Shown piece after piece: positions 28,138 to 36,541 of a DNA stretch of 52,674 nt. Each line of letters starts with the position of its first letter. Position 1 is the stretch's first letter. A program made the translations under genes and the position numbers. The notes below the pieces were generated by a model. That model had not been told where the DNA came from and searched no databases. It was given only the letters and a program-made list of their open reading frames with translations. Source of the stretch: Massilia eburnea (GTDB lineage Bacteria > Pseudomonadota > Gammaproteobacteria > Burkholderiales > Burkholderiaceae_D); NCBI RefSeq assembly GCF_009720745.1, contig NZ_WNKX01000029.1, forward strand, positions 1-52,674, given 5' to 3'.

Positions 28138-28232
28138 ATATCAAACCTAAATATTCCCGTTATTTTTTTTGATTGACTATTTTACAAATATGGCTAGAGT
28201 TGTATGAGGGAAATATTTTCAAGGAGAAAAAT

Positions 28233-30731
28233 TTGAAACAGCCAATCCCGCGCCGCCTTATGGCGGCCGCCCTGCTCGCCTGCTGCGCCCTGTCCGCACA
28301 GGCCCAGATCTCGACCGGCGCGATGAGCGCGCCGCGCATGTTCCACCAGGCCAGCACCCTGCCGGACGGCCGCATCCTGCTGACGGGCGGCGCCCCGCAA
28401 CCCGGCAGCGTCATCTACACCAGCACCGAGGTCTACGACCCGCTCACCGGGCAGTTCACCCCCGGCGCGCCAATGTTGCTGCCGCGCCGCAGCCATGCCG
28501 CGGTGACCCTGCTGGACGGCCGCATCCTGGTTGCCGGCGGCATGTCGACAAATGGCTATTACACCGATACGGCCGAACTTTACGACCCGGCCAGCGGCCA
28601 ATGGAGCATGACCGGCCGAATGAATGCCACGCGTGCCGACGCGGTCGGGCTCCTGCTGAACGACGGGCGCGTCATGCTGCTCGACAAGCGTGCCGGCGGC
28701 CTCGAAGCCGACGTCTTCGATCCGTCCACTGGACTGTTCACCAGGACCGGTCCGATGATGGAACGCGCCTACGATTCCGGACTGGTGGTGTTGCCGGATG
28801 GCCGCGTCCTCAAGATGGGCGGCCTCAATTCGGACGGCTACAGCAAGAATGCCGAGCTGTGGGACCCGGCCACCAACCAATGGAGCGCCACCGGCCAGAT
28901 GAATGAACCGCGCATTACCCTGCAGCCGGTCGTCCTCAGCAACGGTACCGTGCTGGTTGCCGGTGGCCGCCGGGAGTGGTCGCAGAGCAGCACCGAAATC
29001 TACGATCCCGCCACGGGCCAGTTCTCAACCGCCGCGACCATGCCTGCCAGCTTCGAACCCCGGAGCGCCAAGTTGCTGCCGAACGGCGACATCGTCTATA
29101 CCGCCGACTGGACTCGCCAGCTCATGCGCTACCAGGCGGCGACCGGCACCTGGAACCTGACCGGCCCCCAGCGCAAGGTTGCGCGCGACAATGCTGTCGC
29201 GCGCCTGCCCGACGGCAGCGTGCTGATGACCGGCGGCTCTGAATTGAATCAGGCTACGTCGTATGCAGCGGTCTGGGAGCCTGCCTGTGCCGGCCAGGTG
29301 ACCGACGTAATGTCGCCGGACCAGGCCTTCCCTGGCGATGGCGGTGTTGCCAGCTATGTGGTGACCGGGGCACCGGGCTGCCGCTTCGAGGCTGCGGAAC
29401 TGCCCTCCTGGCTGACCGTCAACGGTGGTAACGTACAGCGACTGCCGGAGAGCGGCTTGCTTGAGGTCTTTTTCACTGCGGCCCCCAACCAGAGCGGCGC
29501 CGCGCGCAATGTCAGTTTCATGCTGGCCAACGCAAGCGTCAACGCCACGCAAGCGGCGTCGCCAAGCTGTCCGTCGGCGCCGGTGGTATCGCCCAATCCA
29601 ATCAACGTTGGCAACCTCGGCGCCAGCGGCACCCTCAGCGTGACAGCCGCCGCCACGTGCCCATGGAGCGTCGCCTCCATGCCGAGCTTTGTGACCGCAA
29701 CCGGCGCTGCCAGTGGAACCGGCAATGGCAGCATCGCCTTCACTGCCGCCGCAAATAATGACCCTGCCGCGCGCAGCGGGTCGGGCCAACTGCTCGCCAT
29801 GGGGCAGTCCGTCACGTTCATCTTCACCCAGGACGGCCGGCCTTGCCCGACGGTGCCTACCATCAGCCTGAGCACCAACGCCTTCCCGGCGGCAGGCGGC
29901 ACCGCAACCGGCACGGTGGCCGCTGCCACGACCTGCACCTGGTCGATCAGCGCGCCAAGCTGGGCCACTGTTTCTGCCGGCGCCACCGGTACCGGCAACG
30001 GCAGCTTTACCATCACGGCGCCAGCCAACACGGGCGCGGCGCGCAGCGGTTCGGGCATGCTGACCGCCCCGGGCGTTGCTTCGACCTTCAATATGAGCCA
30101 GGCGGCCTCGCCATGCGCGACGTGGAGCATCTCGCCATCCAGCGCCAGCATTGCTGCCGCAGGGGGCAGCGGCAGCTTGACCGTCACCGCCAATGCCGCC
30201 TGCACCTGGTCGCTTGGCACGGTGCCAAGCTGGATCACGCTGACCGGCGCGCGCAGCGGTAGCGGCAACGGCAGCATCAGCTACTCGGCCAGCGCCAATA
30301 CCGGCGCAGCGCGCAGCGCAGCGACCACCTTGTCGGGCAGCGGCCCGGCCTTGCCGGTCAGCTTCAACCAGGCATCGGGCCAAGCGACCGCCTGCAGCAC
30401 GCCAATCACCAGCGGTACTCCGGTCAGCGGCTCGCTCAAATCGAACGGCTGCCCGGCCGGCGCACGCGGCGGCAGCTACTACACCGACCGCTATACCTTC
30501 TCCGGCACGGGCGGCAAGGTCGCGACCATCGCCATGTCTTCGTCGAGCTTCGATACCTACCTGTACCTGCGCGACCCGGCAGGGAATGTGATCAGGTCCG
30601 ACGATGATGGCGGCGGCGGCACCAATTCGCGCATCAGCTTCACCCTGCCGTCCAGCGGCACTTACACCATCGAGGCCACCAGTTATGGCAGCTACTCGAC
30701 CGGTGCCTACACCCTGTCCTTCACTCAGTAA
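28233..30731 (+). CDS. Secreted kelch / BACON-repeat / PPC-domain protein
   Basis: An 832-residue exported protein. TTG at 28233 is the best start: AAGGAG lies 6 bases upstream and a signal peptide follows at once (RRLMAAALLACCALSAQA). Residues about 25-365 form a kelch propeller with blades marked by GRILLTGG, GRILVAGG, GRVLKMGG, TVLVAGG and SVLMTGG. About 365-465 is a link region. Three BACON-like Ig repeats follow (about 470-730), each with CxWS, GxGxGSxxxxxxxN and SGSGxL marks. A C-terminal PPC domain (about 740-832) has DTYLYLRDPAGNVIRSDDD. This fits a surface or secreted carbohydrate-binding protein; no catalytic site is seen. Confidence 0.85.
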   Translation: MKQPIPRRLMAAALLACCALSAQAQISTGAMSAPRMFHQASTLPDGRILLTGGAPQPGSVIYTSTEVYDPLTGQFTPGAPMLLPRRSHAAVTLLDGRILVAGGMSTNGYYTDTAELYDPASGQWSMTGRMNATRADAVGLLLNDGRVMLLDKRAGGLEADVFDPSTGLFTRTGPMMERAYDSGLVVLPDGRVLKMGGLNSDGYSKNAELWDPATNQWSATGQMNEPRITLQPVVLSNGTVLVAGGRREWSQSSTEIYDPATGQFSTAATMPASFEPRSAKLLPNGDIVYTADWTRQLMRYQAATGTWNLTGPQRKVARDNAVARLPDGSVLMTGGSELNQATSYAAVWEPACAGQVTDVMSPDQAFPGDGGVASYVVTGAPGCRFEAAELPSWLTVNGGNVQRLPESGLLEVFFTAAPNQSGAARNVSFMLANASVNATQAASPSCPSAPVVSPNPINVGNLGASGTLSVTAAATCPWSVASMPSFVTATGAASGTGNGSIAFTAAANNDPAARSGSGQLLAMGQSVTFIFTQDGRPCPTVPTISLSTNAFPAAGGTATGTVAAATTCTWSISAPSWATVSAGATGTGNGSFTITAPANTGAARSGSGMLTAPGVASTFNMSQAASPCATWSISPSSASIAAAGGSGSLTVTANAACTWSLGTVPSWITLTGARSGSGNGSISYSASANTGAARSAATTLSGSGPALPVSFNQASGQATACSTPITSGTPVSGSLKSNGCPAGARGGSYYTDRYTFSGTGGKVATIAMSSSSFDTYLYLRDPAGNVIRSDDDGGGGTNSRISFTLPSSGTYTIEATSYGSYSTGAYTLSFTQ

Positions 30732-31213
30732 GGATCGGGGCTCCAGACGGCGTACATCTCGCCGTCTTCTTCTACGCCGGCTTCGATGAAACCGCAGGCG
30801 GCGTAGAGTTCCTTCGCCACTTCGTTGCCCGGCTGGTAGCTGCTCCAGATGCGCTGCACGTCGCCGTGCTTGCCGATTTCGGCCAGCGCCAGTTCGACGG
30901 CGCGGCGGCCATGGCCGCGGCCCTGGTAGCGGCGGTCCACCATCAAGTGATAGATCGCGTAGTCGCCCGGCTCGTCTTGTGCGCCCGGCGCGGCGTACAT
31001 CAGGAAGCCGACCACGCCGTCCTTGTCGGCGATGGCGCGGCAGTGGTAGTTGGGATGGAAGCTGGCTTCCGCAATCGCGTACATCATGCTGGCGGCATGC
31101 TCCTGCTGGTGCTCATGCAGCTCCAGCTCGGCGATGTTGGCGAAGTTTTCCTTGCTGACCACGTGCAGGTTTGTCGTGATCCATTTCCTCAGGAAGCGTT
31201 GATATGGTCTCAT
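30725..31213 (-). CDS. GNAT-family N-acetyltransferase
   Basis: A 162-residue acetyl-CoA-dependent acetyltransferase. The acetyl-CoA loop is seen as VDRRYQGRGHGRRAVELALAEI (motif A, Q/RxxGxG/A) and motif B as YQPGNEVAKELYAACGFIEAG. The whole protein parallels the next gene (NFANIAELELHEHQQEHAAS versus NFVDVADLRLLDHQRDYVAS), so the two are tandem duplicates. It begins 23 bp after the stop of that gene and shares its transcript. The 3' end overlaps the convergent exoprotein by 7 bases. The substrate is unknown; SpeG-like polyamine acetylation is one option. Confidence 0.88.
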   Translation of the reverse strand: MRPYQRFLRKWITTNLHVVSKENFANIAELELHEHQQEHAASMMYAIAEASFHPNYHCRAIADKDGVVGFLMYAAPGAQDEPGDYAIYHLMVDRRYQGRGHGRRAVELALAEIGKHGDVQRIWSSYQPGNEVAKELYAACGFIEAGVEEDGEMYAVWSPDPY

Positions 31214-31236
31214 TGATGGTTCCTTCTTCTTTTTCG

Positions 31237-31683
31237 TTACTGCTCTAGTACGGCATACATTTCGTCATCTTCGTCGCTCTCCGTTTCGACGAATCCAAGG
31301 CCGGCGTAAAGATCCCTGGCGATCGTGTTGTCGGGCTGGCAGGCGATCCAGATCTTGCGCACGCCGCCGCGCGCCCGGATCTCCGCCAGCGCCAGCTGCA
31401 GCGCTGTGCGGCCATAGCCCTTGCCTTGGTGGCGGAGGTCGATCATCAGGCGCCATACGCCGAATTCACCGGGCTTGCCTTCCAGTCCAAGGTCGGCATA
31501 CAGCAGGAAGCCGACCGGCTCGTCGCCGGCGTAAATGGCGCGCGCCTGCATTTCCGGGCAGAAGCTGGCCTGCGCTATCGAGAACGCGTTGCTGGCCACG
31601 TAATCGCGCTGGTGGTCCAGCAGCCGCAAGTCGGCGACGTCAACAAAGTTCTGTCGGGTGACAGGTCTCAGTTGGATCTGCAT
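31237..31683 (-). CDS. GNAT-family N-acetyltransferase behind structured leader
   Basis: A 148-residue acetyltransferase with the acetyl-CoA loop MIDLRHQGKGYGRTALQLALAEI and the C-terminal LYAGLGFVETESDEDDEMYAVLEQ. It is homologous along its length to the downstream gene at 30725-31213. GAGGAG lies 7-8 bases before the ATG. It is the first gene after the leader at 31711-31892, whose terminator must be read through to express both acetyltransferases from that promoter. The same kind of leader precedes rtcB. Confidence 0.88.
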   Translation of the reverse strand: MQIQLRPVTRQNFVDVADLRLLDHQRDYVASNAFSIAQASFCPEMQARAIYAGDEPVGFLLYADLGLEGKPGEFGVWRLMIDLRHQGKGYGRTALQLALAEIRARGGVRKIWIACQPDNTIARDLYAGLGFVETESDEDDEMYAVLEQ

Positions 31684-31710
31684 GATTCATCTCCTCTTCA
31701 CGCCGGAATC

Positions 31711-31751
31711 AAAAAACAAAAACCCCGGCAAGTTTCCTTACCGGGGTTTTT
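31711..31751 (-). terminator. Intrinsic terminator in GNAT leader (copy A)
   Basis: AAAAACCCCGG and CCGGGGTTTTT form an 11-bp stem with an inner AAG/CTT extension and are followed by a second U-run on the minus strand. It lies between the leader ORF and the GNAT gene. Both arms carry A/U tracts, so it could stop transcription in either direction. Confidence 0.88.
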
Positions 31752-31814
31752 GTCGTGGGACGTCCGGCTCGGGGGTGGCAATTCGCCAAGGCCCCGAGCG
31801 CACGCGCATCAGGG

Positions 31815-31853
31815 CTATCTGGTGTTAATACAAGTGATAGCGGCAATACGCAT
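31815..31853 (-). CDS. 12-codon leader ORF, copy A (MRIAAITCINTR)
   Basis: ATG at 31853 has the Shine-Dalgarno GAAAGGAC (31858-31865) at good spacing. The TAG stop lies inside region 2 of the leader helix 1:2. The copy before rtcB has the same length, the same ribosome-binding site and the same stop placement (AGA TAG). The Ala-Ile and Arg-stop residues common to both follow from the conserved helix, so the peptide sequence itself may matter less than ribosome position. Confidence 0.55.
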   Translation of the reverse strand: MRIAAITCINTR

Positions 31854-31898
31854 GACTGTCCTTTCTTAATCTGGTGGATGAATATCTGACGAGCGCTG

Positions 31899-31928
31899 AT
31901 TCTGCGCTCTTCATGAATGTAGTGTCAA
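31899..31928 (-). promoter_or_regulatory. Sigma-70-type promoter of GNAT leader (copy A)
   Basis: On the minus strand TTGACA (31923-31928) and CAGAAT (31899-31904) are spaced by 18 bp. The copy before rtcB has the same two hexamers and spacing, with conserved flanks TTTTCTTGACAC and GCGCAGAATC. It begins 21 bp after the stop of the upstream gene. Confidence 0.75.
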
Positions 31929-31948
31929 GAAAAACTTTATATAAATAT

Positions 31949-32674
31949 TCACTCTGCGTTCTTGTACAGGACATCGATGCGCTGGATGATCTTCCTGCTC
32001 AGTTCAGCCGCCGCGGCGTAGCGGTCGTAGAGCTGGTAAAAGGCGATCATCTTGCGCAGGCGGCGCTTGCCGTTAGGCGTCGTGAGCGCGTGATAGCGCT
32101 GCTCGCGCGAGTCCCCTTGCTCAAGCGCGACGTCGAGGTAGTCGCGCAGCTTGTTCTGGTTGGTACGCCAGCCTGACTCGGAATTGCGGATGTCCTGGTG
32201 CGTGAGCTGGTACAGGGTCAATATGTCGTTCAGCAGTTCTTCGTCTTCGATATTGGTCAGTTTGCCGCCGGACTTGAATCCTTCGAAGCGGCTGGTCACA
32301 GGTACGAAGAACCAATTGCTGTCCGCAAAAGCAAAGGCCTGGTCGAACTTTTCGCCTTCCGGTTCGGCCTTCGGATCCAGCGCCGCCAGGTATTCATAAG
32401 TCTTGTCACGGGCGTGATACGACTTGGCGATTTCATCCAGCTGCCCGGCGTCGCGCGCCAGGTCGGTTTTCAAGCCGACGAGGAATTCCTTGACCTGCTG
32501 CTGCTCATGGCGATGCTCGCTCATGCTGTGGAACCAGATGCTGACGCTGACGGCGAAGACGATGATTGCGATTTCCAGCGCGATCTCCTTCAGTTTGTGC
32601 ACCAGGCGGTGTTCCTTGCTGACCGCCATATTGATCACGTTCTTGCCGTGCTTTGCGACTTCGAGTTCCGCCAT
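31949..32674 (-). CDS. Membrane-anchored helical protein, DUF6090-like
   Basis: A 241-residue protein with one N-terminal membrane helix (about 28-50, LKEIALEIAIIVFAVSVSIWFHS), followed by a long helical domain with many charged residues. The KEIALEI-hydrophobic segment-EHRHEQQQVKEFL pattern resembles DUF6090 membrane proteins. The function is unknown. The gene ends just upstream of the leader promoter of the GNAT gene on the same strand, so read-through into the leader is possible. Confidence 0.6.
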   Translation of the reverse strand: MAELEVAKHGKNVINMAVSKEHRLVHKLKEIALEIAIIVFAVSVSIWFHSMSEHRHEQQQVKEFLVGLKTDLARDAGQLDEIAKSYHARDKTYEYLAALDPKAEPEGEKFDQAFAFADSNWFFVPVTSRFEGFKSGGKLTNIEDEELLNDILTLYQLTHQDIRNSESGWRTNQNKLRDYLDVALEQGDSREQRYHALTTPNGKRRLRKMIAFYQLYDRYAAAAELSRKIIQRIDVLYKNAE

Positions 32675-32791
32675 GTTTTCCCCGCTGAATAGAAGCGGCG
32701 ATGATAGCCTGCGTTAGCTTGGCAAAAAGTCACACTTTGTCACGCGGGCAGCCGTGCTCCCCTCTCCCTTCAGGTTTGCTACTGTTTGTTC

Positions 32792-33517
32792 ATGATGAGC
32801 ACTTACAAGATAGCGCTGGGTCTCTTGCTCGCATGCAGCGGGCTTGCCCTGGCTGCCGATCCCAGCCGCATCAGCGTGCAAACGCTAGCCGGCGGCAAGG
32901 AAGTCGCGCGCATCGCCCTCCCTATCGGCCAGCAGCACACCGTGCAGGTGGAAGGCAATCAGGTCGAGCAGGAAAATCGCGGCGCCCTCACCCACGCGCG
33001 CGGCAACGTGCGCGTGACCATTCGCACCGCTGGCAGCAGCGGCGCAACCACCATCACTGGCGATGAAATCATCATCAAGCGCAAGGTGCTGGACACCCGC
33101 GAGCTGGCCGCCATTCGGGCGCTGGAAGCCATGGGCGCTCCCGGCAAGCGCGATGCGGCGCGCGACCGCAAGGAGGTGGCGCGGCTGAAGACCATCGTCG
33201 CCTCCCACGGCTGGCCGGGCGCACGTTTCGCTGGGCCGGAGCTGTCTCAAAATGCCTTCACGGTCCTGATGCGTATGCCCGAAAAGGAGCTGGAGGCCAT
33301 GCTGCCTGCCTTGCGCGAAGCCCAGGCGGAGAACGACGTGCCGGGCAGCCAGCTGGCGCAGGCCGAAGACCGGCTGCGCGTCGCCAAAGGACTGCCGCAG
33401 CGCTACGGCACCCAGCTGGCCAGCGGCAAGCCGGTGATCATCGAGGACGAAAGCGCACTCGATATCCGCCGCAAGATGATGGGTCTGCCGCCAATGCCTG
33501 TCACTTCGGGCCAGTAG
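32792..33517 (+). CDS. Exported protein with DUF6624-like C-terminus
   Basis: A 241-residue precursor with a signal peptide (YKIALGLLLACSGLALA, cleavage before ADPSR). The C-terminal half (about 130-235) has the pattern LKTIVASHGWPGARFAG ... LRVAKGLPQRYGTQL ... DIRRKMMGLPPMP that I associate with DUF6624. The role is unknown. ATG at 32792 or 32795 is used; the Shine-Dalgarno is weak. The stop is directly adjacent to the stop of the convergent metallopeptidase/VWA gene. Confidence 0.65.
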   Translation: MMSTYKIALGLLLACSGLALAADPSRISVQTLAGGKEVARIALPIGQQHTVQVEGNQVEQENRGALTHARGNVRVTIRTAGSSGATTITGDEIIIKRKVLDTRELAAIRALEAMGAPGKRDAARDRKEVARLKTIVASHGWPGARFAGPELSQNAFTVLMRMPEKELEAMLPALREAQAENDVPGSQLAQAEDRLRVAKGLPQRYGTQLASGKPVIIEDESALDIRRKMMGLPPMPVTSGQ

Positions 33518-35317
33518 TCACTCAGCGATGTAGAAGACCTCGCCACGCGGAGTGAACGGCAAGCGGCGTCCATCGGCCAACAGGAAGGCATGGTCCATGC
33601 TGGTTTCGAGTTTATCTTCACACCAACCATCAGTCACCACTAATATCGGGCCATGCGCTGGCATTTCCCCTTTAACTGAGAGATCGCGAAGGAAATCAAA
33701 TCCCGGTTGAAGCACGGTTCCGCCCCGACCGCGCAGGGTGAAACGGTCTAGCAGGTTTTCCGGTTCCACCCAGCCGCAGTCATAGGCCATGGCGTCGCAG
33801 CACACCAGCCGAACAGCGATGACATCGCGGGCCATCGCATAGCTGGCGATCGCGCCGAGCGCTTTGCCCAGCATGGCTGGCTCCATTGAGCCCGAGGTAT
33901 CGAGCAACACGCCGAATACGCGGCTTTTACGATCCTCTTCGGGAGGCTTGCACAACAATGGCCGAGGAATATCTGGCGTGGCTCCCTGCCTCCGCGACGG
34001 CCGCGCGTAGCTGCGGCGCACTTCCAATGGTGGAAAGCGTTCGTCGAACCAGTGCGCCAGCCGCGCGTCCCAGGGAATGGGCGGCTGTGCCAGACTGCGG
34101 ATTTCTTCCAGCAGGCCAACCGGCACAGTGCCTCGGCAACCATCGTATTCCCAGCGATCCATGCCCTGTGCGAGCGCTCGGCGGCAGTATTCTTCTGCGT
34201 CGGTGAACTGTGCGCCACTGTCCTCCCCTAGCAAATCTGGCTGGCCGGCTCCACGCAGCGTAGCGAGCTTGCGTGAGCGGCGAATGTCGCGGGCGAGGCC
34301 ATCGTAAATTTCGTCGGCGGATTTCCCTGCGAGGTCGGCGTCGTACAGCATGCCGATAGCGGGCGGTGAACCTACCTGCATCTCGAGCAGCCAGCTGTTG
34401 ATCGCAAAATCGCAAGCGACATTCCATAGAACCGGATCACGCCCGCGTCGGCGCGAAGCGTGATTTAATCCTGCGTGCAGCAATTCATGGGCAAGTACAA
34501 AAAGTGTTTCATCATCGTTCAAGCCTGCTGTCGGGTTGATCCAGATACGGCGAGCGCCGACATCGATCGCGGCGACGCGGATGTCGTACTGCTGGCAGAT
34601 GCGGACATCGTTCTCAAGGTCAAAACTAGCCGCCAATGCGCCCAGCAAAGGATAGCGATCCATCATGCGGCGCCGCGCGCGGTGTTCACGGCTTTGCGGC
34701 TGGTGCGCCTCGCCCACGGCTGCGCCACCCGCAATCGCAAGCGCCCTGCCAACGCCGCGTGCGATGCCATCCGCCAGCAGTTCGTTCCAAGGGGTCTGGC
34801 GCCGCCAGGCTACCGGCTTCTCCTCGAGTGACACAAACAGGGACGCCGCGCCAGCGATGTCTGCGTGCCAGGCCAGTAGTGGTGCAGGACAGCCTGCGGT
34901 ACAAAAGTGCCGCAGCAAGGTTTCCACGCTTGCGTCTTCGCACTCCGGCAATCGCCATTCCTCCGGCAATTCGCCCATCTTGAGTTCAGCGCAAAACCTC
35001 GCTGCAACGACCAATGCAGCAATTTCCCACAGCTGCGCGGGTTCACGTCGCCGAACCAGTCCAAGCCCAAGGCAAGAAAGCACAATGCCGACAACGCGCG
35101 TCCATTCGCCCGGCTGAGCGCGTCGTTTCGGGTGCAGCCACACCGTACCGCCCGGCGCCACAGCAATCCATCCCTTTGCAGGAACCGTCTCGTGCGCCAA
35201 GTCCGTACGGAAGGTGGCCTGTCCCGCGATAGCGCCAAGAACGGGGTGTGCCAACACCTGGGCAATGCCTGCTTGCCGCGCAGACGATGCGGGATCGGGC
35301 TTCTTGTCCTTGTTCAT
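33518..35317 (-). CDS. Metallopeptidase-like (DUF2201) plus VWA-domain protein
   Basis: A 599-residue protein that pairs a zinc-peptidase-like domain with a von Willebrand A-like domain. HELLHAGLNH (from residue 277) is an HExxH site typical of DUF2201; the VWA-like part starts near 468 and carries the MIDAS-type DTSGSM (473-478), with GGTVLQPGFDFL and VTDGWCED later. Such proteins act with MoxR AAA+ ATPases as chaperone or cofactor-inserting machines. Its ATG overlaps the MoxR stop (ATGA). It is the last gene of the rtcB operon. Confidence 0.85.
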   Translation of the reverse strand: MNKDKKPDPASSARQAGIAQVLAHPVLGAIAGQATFRTDLAHETVPAKGWIAVAPGGTVWLHPKRRAQPGEWTRVVGIVLSCLGLGLVRRREPAQLWEIAALVVAARFCAELKMGELPEEWRLPECEDASVETLLRHFCTAGCPAPLLAWHADIAGAASLFVSLEEKPVAWRRQTPWNELLADGIARGVGRALAIAGGAAVGEAHQPQSREHRARRRMMDRYPLLGALAASFDLENDVRICQQYDIRVAAIDVGARRIWINPTAGLNDDETLFVLAHELLHAGLNHASRRRGRDPVLWNVACDFAINSWLLEMQVGSPPAIGMLYDADLAGKSADEIYDGLARDIRRSRKLATLRGAGQPDLLGEDSGAQFTDAEEYCRRALAQGMDRWEYDGCRGTVPVGLLEEIRSLAQPPIPWDARLAHWFDERFPPLEVRRSYARPSRRQGATPDIPRPLLCKPPEEDRKSRVFGVLLDTSGSMEPAMLGKALGAIASYAMARDVIAVRLVCCDAMAYDCGWVEPENLLDRFTLRGRGGTVLQPGFDFLRDLSVKGEMPAHGPILVVTDGWCEDKLETSMDHAFLLADGRRLPFTPRGEVFYIAE

Positions 35318-36387
35318 GCAGTTTCCTTCTGGCTGCGACCGGCCAGCCGTGGCAGGTCGCGTGCTACTTCGACCAGGAACCATGCAGGCAGGCGGCGTCC
35401 TTGCAGGTCTTGCCCGAGGATGGATTGGGCAATTTCCACGCTGATGCGCGCCAAGTCGCGCAGCATGTCCTTGGCTCGGATTGACAACGCTTGCTGTGCG
35501 CTGCGCACTGCCGATTCTTCTTCCGGCAACTCCTTCAGCAAGTGGGCGCGGAAGGACTGTGCCAGGAAGTACAACACGTCTCGGTCCGCCGGCGCATCAG
35601 GCCAGTGCTGTTCGCCTTTGATAATGGCGTGTAGCCCGTGCTTGTGCCGCAATTGCTTAAGGAAACCCTTGAAGTTTCCTGCATGATTTGGCGACAACAA
35701 ACCGTAAGCCAGTGCATCAAGCATGTCGTCGCTTGCATCTTCGCCAAAAGAATGCAGCGCATCGGACAGCATATGCCAGCTACGCGGGGTCGAGAAGGGC
35801 TCTTCATGCTTCGGCGGCTCGCTCCACAAGTGGTCCGGGCGCAATTGGATGTATTCCAGCACCCATGGGTGGATCTCGCCTTCGCCGCTCGCCCACTCCA
35901 GCCATTGGCGGTGGTCAGAGCGCAGATGGATGTGCGCCATGCGGTTCACCAGCGCCGACGGCATCGGCTTGACGATGGCAGCATCCTTGGCGCGGTTACC
36001 TGCGCCAATCACGATTGTTCCTTTCGGCAGGCTGTATTCCCCGATGCGCTGATCCAGGATCAGCGAATAGAACGCCTTCTGGATTTCATGCGACGACGCA
36101 TTCAACTCATCCAGGAAGAGCACGAACGGCTCGTCGCGCACGATGTTCGCCGGCGGGAAGAAGCGCGAGCATTTGCCGTCGATTTGCGGGATACCCAGCA
36201 AATCTTCCGGCGCGAGCTGGCTGCCGAGCAAAGAGACGCACTCCATTCCCACCGCTTCCGCGAAACGCCGTACCAAGGCACTCTTGCCAATGCCCGGTGG
36301 CCCCCACATGAAGACTGGGCGTGTAACTGCAACGTGCAGCAAGAAATCTATCGCCTGCTGCTGGTTCAACATGATTGCTGATTGCAT
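35314..36387 (-). CDS. MoxR-family AAA+ ATPase
   Basis: A 357-residue ATPase. Walker A is GPPGIGKS (29-36), Walker B FVLFLDELN (D93/E94), and the sensor-1 region is GTIVIGAGNRAKDA, followed by PSALVNRMAHIHL (arginine finger region). MoxR ATPases partner with VWA proteins, here the overlapping downstream gene. The start at 36387 follows GGGGGGAG at good spacing; the longer frame lacks support. It lies 4 bp after the 48-residue basic protein gene and after rtcB, forming one operon. Confidence 0.9.
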   Translation of the reverse strand: MQSAIMLNQQQAIDFLLHVAVTRPVFMWGPPGIGKSALVRRFAEAVGMECVSLLGSQLAPEDLLGIPQIDGKCSRFFPPANIVRDEPFVLFLDELNASSHEIQKAFYSLILDQRIGEYSLPKGTIVIGAGNRAKDAAIVKPMPSALVNRMAHIHLRSDHRQWLEWASGEGEIHPWVLEYIQLRPDHLWSEPPKHEEPFSTPRSWHMLSDALHSFGEDASDDMLDALAYGLLSPNHAGNFKGFLKQLRHKHGLHAIIKGEQHWPDAPADRDVLYFLAQSFRAHLLKELPEEESAVRSAQQALSIRAKDMLRDLARISVEIAQSILGQDLQGRRLPAWFLVEVARDLPRLAGRSQKETA

Positions 36388-36391
36388 ATGT

Positions 36392-36538
36392 TCACTCCCC
36401 CCGTACCAGATCACGGCGCAGCTGCTGCTTCAGGGCGCGCCGCGATTGCTCGTTGCGCTGGTGGTTGCCCGCGCGGCGCTGGCGTGCCAGCACGGCCAGC
36501 GGGTTACGCGGCTTGGGAAGTTTGATTGTTACCTTCAT
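36392..36538 (-). CDS. 48-residue basic protein in rtcB operon
   Basis: A small ORF encoding a protein starting MKVTIKLPKPRNPLAVLARQ and ending RRDLVRGE. About a third of its residues are Arg or Lys (estimated pI above 11), so it probably binds RNA or acid surfaces. Its ribosome-binding site AAAGGA lies in the last codons of rtcB, and its ATG is 3 bases after the rtcB stop, so translation is coupled. The PRNPLxxLARxRRAG pattern resembles short proteins I have seen beside rtcB genes. The function is unknown. Confidence 0.7.
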   Translation of the reverse strand: MKVTIKLPKPRNPLAVLARQRRAGNHQRNEQSRRALKQQLRRDLVRGE

Positions 36539-36541
36539 TGC

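Larger units (their letters stand above)
31711..31892 (-). ncRNA. Structured leader RNA upstream of GNAT gene (copy A)
   Basis: The predicted transcript runs from about 31892 to the terminator. Ordered segments are: region 1 GCTATC (31836-31841), region 2 GATAGCCC... (from 31819 down to about 31804), region 3 GCGCTCGGGGC (31791-31801), region 4 CCCCGAGC (31767-31774). Regions 1:2, 2:3 and 3:4 can each pair but exclude one another, as in classical attenuators. The helices are kept in the homologous leader before rtcB while loops differ. It is either a cis-acting attenuator or an independent small RNA. I do not recognise a named Rfam family. Confidence 0.7.

Noticed and set aside
30725..31683. 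GNAT pair as a toxin-antitoxin system (TacT/AtaT-like)
   Set aside because: No small RHH-type antitoxin gene precedes either gene, and the two adjacent genes are both acetyltransferases.
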